This document shows, in pieces, positions 1 through 5,801 of a DNA stretch of 6,518 nt. Every line of letters starts with the position of its first letter. The stretch's first letter is position 1. A model generated the notes under the pieces. That model searched no databases. It worked only from the letters and a program-made list of their open reading frames with translations, and was not told the origin of the DNA. Source of the DNA: Planctomycetales bacterium (lineage in GTDB: Bacteria > Planctomycetota > Planctomycetia > Isosphaerales > Isosphaeraceae); assembly GCA_027435495.1 (NCBI GenBank), contig DAHZZC010000586.1, positions 1-6,518 of the forward strand, read 5' to 3'. The position numbers were made by a program, and so were the translations under genes.

Positions 1-113
1 GGGCGTAGTGGTCAGTGGTCAGGGGTTGGGGCGTAGTGGTCAGTGGTCAGGGGTTGGGGCGTAGTGGTCAGTGGTCAGGGGTTGGGGCGTAGTGGTCAGT
101 GGCCAGGGGTTGG
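1..113 (+). repeat. 28-base tandem repeat array of GTGGTCA heptads (G-rich on + strand)
   Basis: Four consecutive 28-base units are visible. Each is two GTGGTCA heptads (8-21, 36-49, 64-77, 92-105) followed by a 14-base G-rich spacer, GGGGTTGGGGCGTA, and 28 is exactly four heptad lengths. The first three units are essentially identical. The fourth has decayed: its second heptad is GTGGCCA and its spacer stops at about 113. The array continues past the left edge, so its length is unknown. It ends three bases before the stop codon (117-119) of the minus-strand four-helix-bundle gene. The array at 593-815 uses the same heptad in the opposite orientation. The GGGGTTGGGG tracts recur every 28 bases and could support G-quadruplexes (inference). 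Confidence 0.95.
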
Positions 114-116
114 CGA

Positions 117-497
117 TCAGCGTCCGGATGGAAATTCCTCGCGCGACAGGGAATTCTTCAATCCGTTGATCAGCCGGGCGACCTCTCTCGTCTGGTCGAA
201 CAAGCTGGGTCGAGAGGCTTCGTCCAGATAGCCGAGGCGGATGGCAATCACGAGCTGGGTCTCAACCTCCTGAAGCGATCCATACGCGATCGACAGGAAA
301 CGCAAAAAGTCACGAGTGGTATAACGACCCTGTCCCTCCGCGATGTTTGAGGGGACCGAAACGGCCGCCCGACGGAGCTGGTTCGAAAGCCCGAATCGTT
401 CGATCGAAGGAAATCTCTCCGTAGCCCTGTACACCAGCACGACCAAATCCATCGACTTCTGCCATGCGATCAGGTCGCTGTAATGCCTCACGCTCAT
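117..497 (-). CDS. Four-helix bundle protein, 23S rRNA intervening-sequence (S23/IVP) family
   Basis: This 126-residue protein is complete, from ATG at 495-497 to TGA at 117-119. It carries the family's hallmarks: an N-terminal DLIAWQKSMDL helix (about 8-18), the FGLSNQLRRAAVSVPSNIAEG block (about 35-55) with its strongly conserved SNIAEGQGR (50-58), and a FLRFLSIAYGSLQEVETQL helix (about 64-82). The length is typical. The family was named for proteins encoded in intervening sequences of 23S rRNA genes, and it resembles the Avd accessory protein of diversity-generating retroelements: a small basic bundle thought to bind nucleic acid. Here it is not inside an rRNA gene, and no reverse transcriptase or template repeat is visible. 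A weak AAGG lies about 10 bases upstream of the ATG; no convincing promoter is seen. Inverted heptad arrays flank the gene on both sides. The molecular function is unknown; the family call is strong. Confidence 0.9.
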   Translation of the reverse strand: MSVRHYSDLIAWQKSMDLVVLVYRATERFPSIERFGLSNQLRRAAVSVPSNIAEGQGRYTTRDFLRFLSIAYGSLQEVETQLVIAIRLGYLDEASRPSLFDQTREVARLINGLKNSLSREEFPSGR

Positions 498-592
498 GGC
501 GTCATCGCCTTCGCTTCGGGGACTTTACCAGCGACGCCGGCTACACGCCGGTCCGCAAGGACAACTGCTTATTGCATTTTGAGCATCTTCTC
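498..592. other. Short non-coding leader of the four-helix-bundle gene, with a hairpin
   Basis: This 95-base stretch separates the right heptad array from the start codon at 497. It contains a perfect five-base-pair inverted repeat, CCGGC (537-541) and GCCGG (547-551), around the loop TACAC. The part next to the array (about 560-592) is clearly more AT-rich than its surroundings. No confident -35/-10 pair was found on the minus strand. It could hold the gene's promoter or a conserved part of an inserted element, but the sequence alone does not decide. Confidence 0.35.
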
Positions 593-815
593 TGACCACT
601 GACCACCACGCCCCAACCACTGACCACTGACCACTGACCACTGACCACTGCGCCCCAGCCCCACTGACCACTGACCACCACGCCCCAACCACTGACCACT
701 GACCACTGACCACTGACCACTGACCACTGACCACTGCGCCTCAGCCCCACTGACCACTGACCACTGACCACTGCGCCCCAGCCCCACTGACCACTGACCA
801 CTGACCACTGACCAC
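593..815 (-). repeat. Heptad array: 21 GTGGTCA copies in runs split by G-rich spacers
   Basis: Read on the minus strand from 815 downwards, the array holds runs of 4, 3, 6, 2, 4 and 2 exact GTGGTCA heptads (TGACCAC on the plus strand). Five spacers separate them, of two kinds. The 16-base spacer GTGGGGCTGGGGCGCA occurs at 772-787 and 649-664, with a one-base variant at 735-750. The 14-base spacer GTGGTTGGGGCGTG occurs at 679-692 and 607-620. The 14-base spacer is close to the one in the left array, so both arrays belong to one family. The G-rich strand here is the minus strand, opposite to the left array. GTGGTCA has no stop codon in any of its three frames, so overlapping Val-Val-Ser-Gly-Gln-Trp-Ser reading frames cross the array; these are artefacts of the repeat. 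Confidence 0.95.
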
Positions 816-1684
816 TACACCTTGACGAGGGGCGTCAGAGAAACGAGCGGCAACGACCCATTGAAGCTGCCCGAGCGGAAGCCTTCGAGGTCGAGGGTGA
901 CGAATTTGAAGCCGAGGGCGCGGAAGGCGGCGACGAGTTCGCCTCGGGTCTGCAAATCGACGAGGCGGGGGAGGTCATCGAGTGGGACCTCGACGCGGGC
1001 GAGGTCGCCGTCGTGGTAGCGGACGCGGAGGACGCGAAGCCCCTGTCGTCGGAGCCATTGTTCGGCCTGATCGATCATCCGGGTCCGTTCGGGGGTGGCC
1101 TCGACGCCGTAGGCGATTCGGCTGGAGAGGCAGGGTGTTGCGGGTTTATCCCAGGTGGGGAGGCCCCAGGCTTTGGCGAGGGCGCGGACCTCGGTCTTGC
1201 CGAGTCCGCACTCTTGCAGGGGGTGTCGGACGCCGTTCTCGGCGGCGGCTCGCATCCCGGGTCGATGGTCGCCCAGGTCGTCGGTGTTGGCGCCCGAGGC
1301 GATCACGTCGACCCCCAGTTCGTCAAGCATCCGCGAGAGCTGCCCGTAGAGTTCGCTCTTGCAGTGATAGCAGCGATCGGGGCTGTTGCGGACGTATTCG
1401 GGGTTGGCGAACTCATCGGTCCGGATGATCCGGTGGCGGATATGGATCTGTTCGGCGATCGCGGTGGCCTCTTCCAGCTCGCCCGAGGCGAGGCTATCGG
1501 AAACGGCGGTCACCGCGACGGCCGACTCACCGATCGCCTCGATCGCCGCCCGCGCCACCACGGTGCTATCGATTCCGCCCGAGTAGGCGACCGCGACTTT
1601 ACCGTAGCTGCGCAGGGTGTCCACCAGTTGATCGCGATGGGCGATGAGGTTTGGGTCGGTCTCGGTCCAGGTGCCGCGGCTCAA
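815..1684 (-). CDS. larE: ATP-dependent sulfur transferase LarE (nickel-pincer nucleotide biosynthesis)
   Basis: LarE activates the carboxylates of the pyridinium dicarboxylate mononucleotide made by LarB, using ATP, and replaces them with thiocarboxylates. LarC then inserts nickel to give the cofactor of lactate racemase LarA and related enzymes. The 289-residue protein has the N-type ATP pyrophosphatase loop SGGIDST at 35-41, SGANTDD at 130-136, a CYHCK motif (Cys105, Cys108) and ATPCLSSRIAYG at 182-193. Cys185 matches the sulfur-donor position (Cys176 in the Lactobacillus plantarum enzyme). A CxxC plus this third cysteine is the pattern reported for [4Fe-4S]-dependent LarE proteins, so a catalytic cluster type is likelier than the single-cysteine sacrificial type (inference). 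The TTG start is chosen because GGAGGTGA lies just upstream. The TAG stop overlaps the heptad array. No larA, larB or larC is in view. Related PP-loop proteins exist, but the motif set favours LarE. Confidence 0.9.
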   Translation of the reverse strand: MSRGTWTETDPNLIAHRDQLVDTLRSYGKVAVAYSGGIDSTVVARAAIEAIGESAVAVTAVSDSLASGELEEATAIAEQIHIRHRIIRTDEFANPEYVRNSPDRCYHCKSELYGQLSRMLDELGVDVIASGANTDDLGDHRPGMRAAAENGVRHPLQECGLGKTEVRALAKAWGLPTWDKPATPCLSSRIAYGVEATPERTRMIDQAEQWLRRQGLRVLRVRYHDGDLARVEVPLDDLPRLVDLQTRGELVAAFRALGFKFVTLDLEGFRSGSFNGSLPLVSLTPLVKV

Positions 1685-1687
1685 GGT

Positions 1688-1695
1688 TCACCTCC
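1688..1695 (-). promoter_or_regulatory. Strong Shine-Dalgarno deciding the TTG start of larE
   Basis: The minus strand reads GGAGGTGA, a near-perfect match to the anti-Shine-Dalgarno, with six bases between GGAGG and the TTG at 1682-1684. No ATG or GTG is similarly placed, so the site supports a TTG start. Confidence 0.8.
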
Positions 1696-1739
1696 CTCGC
1701 AGGAATCCGGTCGTCACGGATCGGTCCAGTGCTGAGAGA

Positions 1740-1769
1740 ATTGTACCGGGCGCTGGGAAGGCCCCTCAA
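1740..1769 (-). promoter_or_regulatory. Candidate sigma-70 promoter of larE
   Basis: The minus strand has TTGAGG (1764-1769, four of six matches to TTGACA), an 18-base spacer and TACAAT (1740-1745, five of six matches to TATAAT). Initiation near 1733 would give a leader of about 50 bases ending in the strong Shine-Dalgarno. It was found by eye, and planctomycete promoters are poorly characterised, so this remains a candidate. A REP-like repeat copy begins about 20 bases upstream of the -35 box. Confidence 0.45.
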
Positions 1770-1790
1770 GGCGGAAGGCCATCGAGCCAG

Positions 1791-1856
1791 GGCCGTTTCC
1801 TTCCCGGACCGACCGCGAAACGGCGACGGGCTCCGGAGCGCAGGGGCCTGTTCTCA
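1791..1856. repeat. REP-like palindromic repeat, degenerate copy A
   Basis: This copy shares its order of blocks with the one at 1971-2041: CGTTTCCTTC (1794-1803), GAAACGG (1817-1823), then GGGCTCCGGAGCGCAG and GCCTGT. CGTTTC (1794-1799) and GAAACG (1817-1822) form a six-base-pair stem. The second hairpin seen in copy B has largely decayed here, apart from the perfect palindrome GCTCCGGAGC. Confidence 0.7.
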
Positions 1857-1901
1857 TCATCGTGAGCGCGGTTAACCCCGAAATCGTAGATCCGGAGGAA
1901 C

Positions 1902-1928
1902 CACGAAAATCACGAAGAGCACGAAAAA
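1902..1928. repeat. 9-base tandem repeat, three copies (CACGAAAAT-like)
   Basis: CACGAAAAT (1902-1910), CACGAAGAG (1911-1919) and CACGAAAAA (1920-1928) form three head-to-tail copies with changes only in the last three positions. The minus strand reads as T-rich TTCGTG phrases. Similar phrases recur in spacers of various bacteria, in my recollection. No function can be assigned. Confidence 0.75.
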
Positions 1929-1970
1929 GGCAGAGAATCGAATGCACTTTATGATGGGGAAGATCCGGTA

Positions 1971-2041
1971 GGGACGTTTCCTTCTCGTCTCGGCTGGGAA
2001 ACGGGGACTGGCTCCGGAGCGCAGCGCAGGTGCCTGTCCCC
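1971..2041. repeat. REP-like palindromic repeat, best-preserved copy B
   Basis: There are two consecutive hairpins. In the first, CGTTTCC (1975-1981) pairs perfectly with GGAAACG (1997-2003) across 15 bases. In the second, GGGGACTGGCTCC (2003-2015) pairs with GGTGCCTGTCCCC (2029-2041) at 11 of 13 positions across a 13-base loop. The palindrome GCTCCGGAGC is at 2011-2020. This is the layout of repetitive extragenic palindromes, which are often mobilised by RAYT (REP-associated tyrosine) transposases. No such transposase is in the window, so the link is inferred. Confidence 0.75.
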
Positions 2042-2106
2042 CTTTCGTGGACGAGCCGATGCTGGTCCATTTCGCCAGGGCAAAAAGGTCGAGGGAGGAA
2101 CCGGGT

Positions 2107-2124
2107 CGTTTCCTTCTCGTCTCG
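2107..2124. repeat. REP-like repeat, fragment copy C
   Basis: CGTTTCCTTCTCGTCTCG is identical over all 18 bases to the left end of copy B (1975-1992). The GGAAACG arm and the second hairpin are missing, so this is a truncated copy. It lies 59 bases beyond the SNF2 stop codon on the downstream side. Confidence 0.7.
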
Positions 2125-2183
2125 TGGCGATCCTCGGGGCGCCTCCCGCATCGCGATCCCTGGGGCACCACCGGACGCACGCC

Positions 2184-5100
2184 TCAGGAGAGCAGGAATT
2201 CCAGGTCCTCTCGGGTGAGGTTCTGGATCACACCCTTGTTGTCGGCGTTGAGGATCGCGTCGGCGAGGTCGCGCTTCTTTTGCTGCAATTCGAGGATCTT
2301 TTCCTCGACCGTGTCGCGGCAGATCAGTCGATACGCGAAAACATGCTGCGTCTGGCCGATCCGGTGCGATCGGTCGATCGCCTGCGCCTCGACTGCCGGG
2401 TTCCACCACGGATCCAGCAGATACACATATTCCGCCGCCGTCAGGTTCAGGCCCAGACCCCCCGCCTTCAGGCTGATCAAAAAGATCGGACAATCCGGGT
2501 CGGTCTGAAACCGCTCCACCCGCGCCGCCCGGTTACGCGTCCGGCCGTCGAGATATTCGTAGGTGACCTTCTCCTCATCCAGTCGCTCGCGAACGATCGC
2601 CAGAAAGCTGGTGAACTGCGAGAAGACCAGCGCCTTGTGCCCTTCCTCCACGACCTCCATGATCGATGGAATCAGCATGTCTAGCTTGGCCGATCCTTCG
2701 GGCCCCAGATCGGGGTTGATTAGCGAGGGGTGGCAGGCGGCCTGTCGGAGGCGGAGGAGGGCTTCCAGGACCTCGATCTTCGACCGGTTGAGTTCGGCGG
2801 TGTCCTTGCGCAGGAGGGCGTCGCGGTAGTGGAGTCGAAGTTCGTCGTAGATCCGCCGCTGATCGGCTTCCATGTCGCAGTAGAGTGTCTGCTCGGTCTT
2901 GTCGGGCAGGTCCTTGACGACCTGTTGCTTGGTTCTTCGGAGGATGAACGGGCGCAGGGCCTTCGCCAGGGTGGCGCGGTCGCCATCGTCGAGCGAGGCG
3001 CCCGATCCGCTCACGTATTTCTTGAAGACGGTATCGGTCCCCAGCATCCCCGGGTTGAGGAACTCGAAGATGGACCAGAGCTCGCCGATGTGGTTCTCGA
3101 TGGGCGTTCCGCTGATGGCGAGCCGGAACCGTCCCTTGAGCAGCCGGGCGGCCTTCGACGACTGGCTCTCGGAGTTCTTGATCGCCTGCGCCTCGTCGAG
3201 GATCACGTAGTCGAAATCCACTGGCGCGAGTTCGGCGATATCGCTCCGCATCGTCCCGTAGGTTGTGACGATCAGGTCGTGTTCGCGGAAGGTTTCGCGG
3301 AGCGGGTGCCGGCCCGGTCCGGTGTAATCCAGGACCCGGAGTCGCGGCGTGAACTTCTCCGCCTCTGAGATCCAGTTGAAGACCAGCGACCGGGGGACCA
3401 CCGCGAGCGAGGGGCCCTTCGCCTGCCGAAACGCCCGACGCCGCTGCAAAAGCGCCAGCACCTGGATCGTCTTGCCGAGTCCCATGTCGTCGGCGAGGAT
3501 GCCGCCAAATCCGAATCGTTGCAAATAGTCCAGCCAGCCGAGCCCCTCGCACTGGTACGGCCGAAGCTCGCCGTGGAAGCCCGGCGGCGAGTCGATCGCC
3601 ACGATCCCTTCAAATTGCCGGAGATTCTGGCGGATCTTCTCAAATGCCGCATCCACCCGGATCTCAGGCTGGGCCGCCAGGAGTGCGTCCAGGACGCCCG
3701 CCTGCGACTGGCTGAAGAGAAAGTGGCCGTCGGTGGAGTCGGTCGCGATGTCGGCGAGGATGCCGTACCTCTTGAGCCATTCCTCGGGGAGCATCCCCAT
3801 CGAGCCGTCGCCCAGCTCGATCATCGGGTCCCCTCGCTTCGCCGCGGCGAGCAGGTCGGGCAGGCTCACCCGGTGCCCCTCGAAGTCGACCCCGCCGTCC
3901 AGCTCGAACCAGTCGATTCCGGTCGAGAGCGCCAGCTTGAACTCGCCGGCCGGGCGGATCAGCTTCCCCTCCGCCTCCACCCGCCACCCAGCCGCGACCA
4001 GGTCCTTCGTCACAGGAGCCAGCCGCTTCGCCGGCAACTCGAGCGTCCCGGGGTCGAGCCTCGGATCCTTCGCCTCGCGAAAACCCAGCTCAAAAAGCTT
4101 CACATCGGCCGAGCTTTCGGTCTTCGGGTCGCGGCGGATCACCAGCCCAAGCTCGGTCGATACCGCGAGCGGCGTCGTTCGACCCGCCGGAATCACCGCG
4201 CCATCATAGTCGAATTCCAGATCGCCGATCAGCTTGTCGGCGCCCAGGCCCCAGTTCTGGAGCGGGGTCCGGAGCGTCAGACAGGGGCGCGGCTTGACGT
4301 CGATCTCCTCGAGGTTCAGCGTCTCGACCAGTTCCAGGGGCGGAACGCGGGTCTCGGCGAGAATCCGACCGAGCATCAGGTCCTGCTGCGGCTCGACGAA
4401 GGTGATTTCCTTCTCGTACCGGAGCCGGGTAATCCAGGGTATCACGCCGAGGTCGTCGAATCGGGCGGCCTTGCCGGCGCCCTGGACCAGCAGGCCCGGC
4501 AGCAGGATCAGCGGCTCGGAGAGGTCCATCCGCTGGTCGCCTCGCCGGAGAACGCCGCGCCACGACCATCGCTTGCCGCCCGCCTCCGCGCGCACATCGA
4601 GGCTGAACCGCCAGGGCTGGCCGTCGTCCCACCGGATCGTCGGCGGATCGTCCTCCCCGTCGGTCCGACGGAGCCGGAGCCGTCCCGTCCGGGCCAACCG
4701 CTCGACCAGCCCCGCCTGATCCTTCCGGAGCACAAACCGCCGGGTCCCTCGCATCGCTCGCTCGGCGGCGGCACGGGCCGAGGCCGCGTACGGCCGGGAC
4801 GGACCGTTCGAGGAACCCTCCAGACCATTCGAACCCGACCCACTCCCATACGCCGAAGCCCCGATCGGCCCAAGCCCCTGCGCCTCGTCGAGCAGCGCCA
4901 GCAGGAGCCGGTCCTCCGGGTCGTATTTCACGTGCGCAGCGTGCGGTGCGTAGTACCAGGGCCGAAGCGGCCCCCACTCCCCGGTCGCCTTCCGCTGGCG
5001 CCGGGCCAGGTCGATCACCACCTGATTTTGGGTCTGCGTCGAGGACACATCCAGAACATAAACCAGCAGCCGCTTACCATTCCGGTTGACCGCCTTGGCC

Positions 5101-5801
5101 GCCCGTCCCGCCTCACGACCCGCACCCGGGCCCGCTCCCCCGCCCCCAACCGGACCGGCACCGATGATTGTGCCCGAACCGGATTTCAGCTTCGAGCGTC
5201 GGTCCCGCGGCGCAGGACCGCGCTGCGACCAGCCCGCCGGAGCCCCGTTGGGCTCCTGGGTACGGCCCCGCTCCCGATCGCGGTCCCGATTGGGCTTCGG
5301 CCGATGGCCCCGCGGACCGCCCCCAACCGCACCCGGCGGACCAGGACGCGGAGGCGCCAGACCCAGGATCTCCAGGCCAGGCTCAATCGACGGATACGTC
5401 GAACCCGGGTCGTCGCGAAGGTCGATCGGCCCCGGCGCCTGCGGACGCCTCGGCCCCTCGACGATCAGCTTCAACGGAAAAACCGGCGGCGCCTGGAGCA
5501 GGTTCCGCGATTCGGCCAGTAGAAGCGTCGCCCAGAGGTGCTTGCAAGGCTCCCCCTGCGGCCCAAAATACGGGCAACTGCAAGAGGCCAGCAACTTCGC
5601 CCCCCGCAGCCGAACCCGAACACGATACTTCGCCGTTCCACGCACCCGGGCCACCACCTCGCCCGGCCGGGACGCCATCAGCGTCACCCGGCCCTTGACG
5701 AAGTACGATTGCCCGCGGGCGCGAACCGCGTCACTGAAACTCCGGGCGACCTTCTGGGCGACGCCCGCCGTGTGTTCCCACTCGGGATGGGTCATTAGCA
5801 T
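2184..5801 (-). CDS. SWIM zinc finger / SNF2-family DNA-dependent ATPase (helicase superfamily 2)
   Basis: The product is 1205 residues, complete, ATG to TGA. An N-terminal SWIM zinc finger has ligands Cys74, Cys76, Cys86 and His88 (CxCx9CxH). A Pro/Gly/Arg-rich, probably disordered linker spans about 148-240, and a second low-complexity stretch spans about 309-348. The bacterial SNF2-associated region lies near 630-685. The ATPase core runs from about 744: Walker A DDMGLGKT (771-778, Lys777), a DEAQ box (869-872) in place of the usual DEAH, SGTP (897-900), and motif VI DRSHRIGQ (1143-1150) with the candidate arginine finger. Such proteins translocate on duplex DNA and remodel protein-DNA complexes, as RapA does with RNA polymerase; the substrate here is unknown. 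A second ATG lies two codons downstream of the chosen one, and neither has a clear Shine-Dalgarno. No defence or methyltransferase partner is adjacent, so housekeeping DNA or transcription maintenance is the likelier role (inference). Confidence 0.93.
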   Translation of the reverse strand: MLMTHPEWEHTAGVAQKVARSFSDAVRARGQSYFVKGRVTLMASRPGEVVARVRGTAKYRVRVRLRGAKLLASCSCPYFGPQGEPCKHLWATLLLAESRNLLQAPPVFPLKLIVEGPRRPQAPGPIDLRDDPGSTYPSIEPGLEILGLAPPRPGPPGAVGGGPRGHRPKPNRDRDRERGRTQEPNGAPAGWSQRGPAPRDRRSKLKSGSGTIIGAGPVGGGGAGPGAGREAGRAAKAVNRNGKRLLVYVLDVSSTQTQNQVVIDLARRQRKATGEWGPLRPWYYAPHAAHVKYDPEDRLLLALLDEAQGLGPIGASAYGSGSGSNGLEGSSNGPSRPYAASARAAAERAMRGTRRFVLRKDQAGLVERLARTGRLRLRRTDGEDDPPTIRWDDGQPWRFSLDVRAEAGGKRWSWRGVLRRGDQRMDLSEPLILLPGLLVQGAGKAARFDDLGVIPWITRLRYEKEITFVEPQQDLMLGRILAETRVPPLELVETLNLEEIDVKPRPCLTLRTPLQNWGLGADKLIGDLEFDYDGAVIPAGRTTPLAVSTELGLVIRRDPKTESSADVKLFELGFREAKDPRLDPGTLELPAKRLAPVTKDLVAAGWRVEAEGKLIRPAGEFKLALSTGIDWFELDGGVDFEGHRVSLPDLLAAAKRGDPMIELGDGSMGMLPEEWLKRYGILADIATDSTDGHFLFSQSQAGVLDALLAAQPEIRVDAAFEKIRQNLRQFEGIVAIDSPPGFHGELRPYQCEGLGWLDYLQRFGFGGILADDMGLGKTIQVLALLQRRRAFRQAKGPSLAVVPRSLVFNWISEAEKFTPRLRVLDYTGPGRHPLRETFREHDLIVTTYGTMRSDIAELAPVDFDYVILDEAQAIKNSESQSSKAARLLKGRFRLAISGTPIENHIGELWSIFEFLNPGMLGTDTVFKKYVSGSGASLDDGDRATLAKALRPFILRRTKQQVVKDLPDKTEQTLYCDMEADQRRIYDELRLHYRDALLRKDTAELNRSKIEVLEALLRLRQAACHPSLINPDLGPEGSAKLDMLIPSIMEVVEEGHKALVFSQFTSFLAIVRERLDEEKVTYEYLDGRTRNRAARVERFQTDPDCPIFLISLKAGGLGLNLTAAEYVYLLDPWWNPAVEAQAIDRSHRIGQTQHVFAYRLICRDTVEEKILELQQKKRDLADAILNADNKGVIQNLTREDLEFLLS

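Larger units (their letters stand above)
1685..2183. other. Intergenic region between larE and the SNF2 gene, rich in dispersed repeats
   Basis: No convincing gene lies in these 499 bases. The long minus-strand frame across it (1714-2493) runs on into the SNF2 gene in a different frame and has no recognisable domain. The region holds three copies of a palindromic repeat (1791-1856, 1971-2041, 2107-2124), a 9-base tandem repeat (1902-1928) and, at its left end, the larE promoter and ribosome binding site. No clear rho-independent terminator follows the SNF2 stop codon at 2184-2186. Confidence 0.75.

Noticed and set aside
378..395. tRNA T-arm-like GGTTCGAA
   Set aside because: It lies within the four-helix-bundle coding region and no acceptor, D or anticodon stems surround it.
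117..497. Diversity-generating retroelement accessory gene (avd)
   Set aside because: The protein fold family is similar, but no reverse transcriptase, template repeat or variable repeat is in the window, and the SNIAEG signature points to the S23/IVP branch.
525..808. Three overlapping minus-strand reading frames encoding Val-Val-Ser-Gly-Gln-Trp-Ser repeats
   Set aside because: GTGGTCA has no stop codon in any frame, so every frame stays open across the array and yields the same seven-residue repeat. This is a by-product of the DNA repeat, with no ribosome binding site or domain.
593..815. CRISPR array
   Set aside because: The repeating unit is a 7-mer in contiguous runs, the intervening pieces are themselves repeated and only 14-16 bases, and no cas gene is present.
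1013..1735. Plus-strand 240-residue open frame opposite larE
   Set aside because: It is antisense to a gene with clear LarE motifs, has no recognisable domain, and arises from GC-rich codon structure.
1714..2493. Minus-strand 259-residue open frame spanning the larE/SNF2 gap
   Set aside because: Half of it overlaps the SNF2 C-terminal coding region in another frame, and the rest translates the REP-like repeats (the phrase RDEKET recurs because of repeat copies). No domain is seen.
3519..5522. Plus-strand 667-residue open frame opposite the SNF2 gene
   Set aside because: It is antisense to a well-supported SNF2 protein. Its translation is Arg/Pro-rich without motifs, as expected from the complementary frame of a GC-rich gene.
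2184..5801. SNF2 protein as part of an anti-phage defence system
   Set aside because: Some defence systems use SNF2 helicases, but no methyltransferase, nuclease, phospholipase or other partner is adjacent, and the domain layout fits stand-alone bacterial SWIM/SNF2 proteins.
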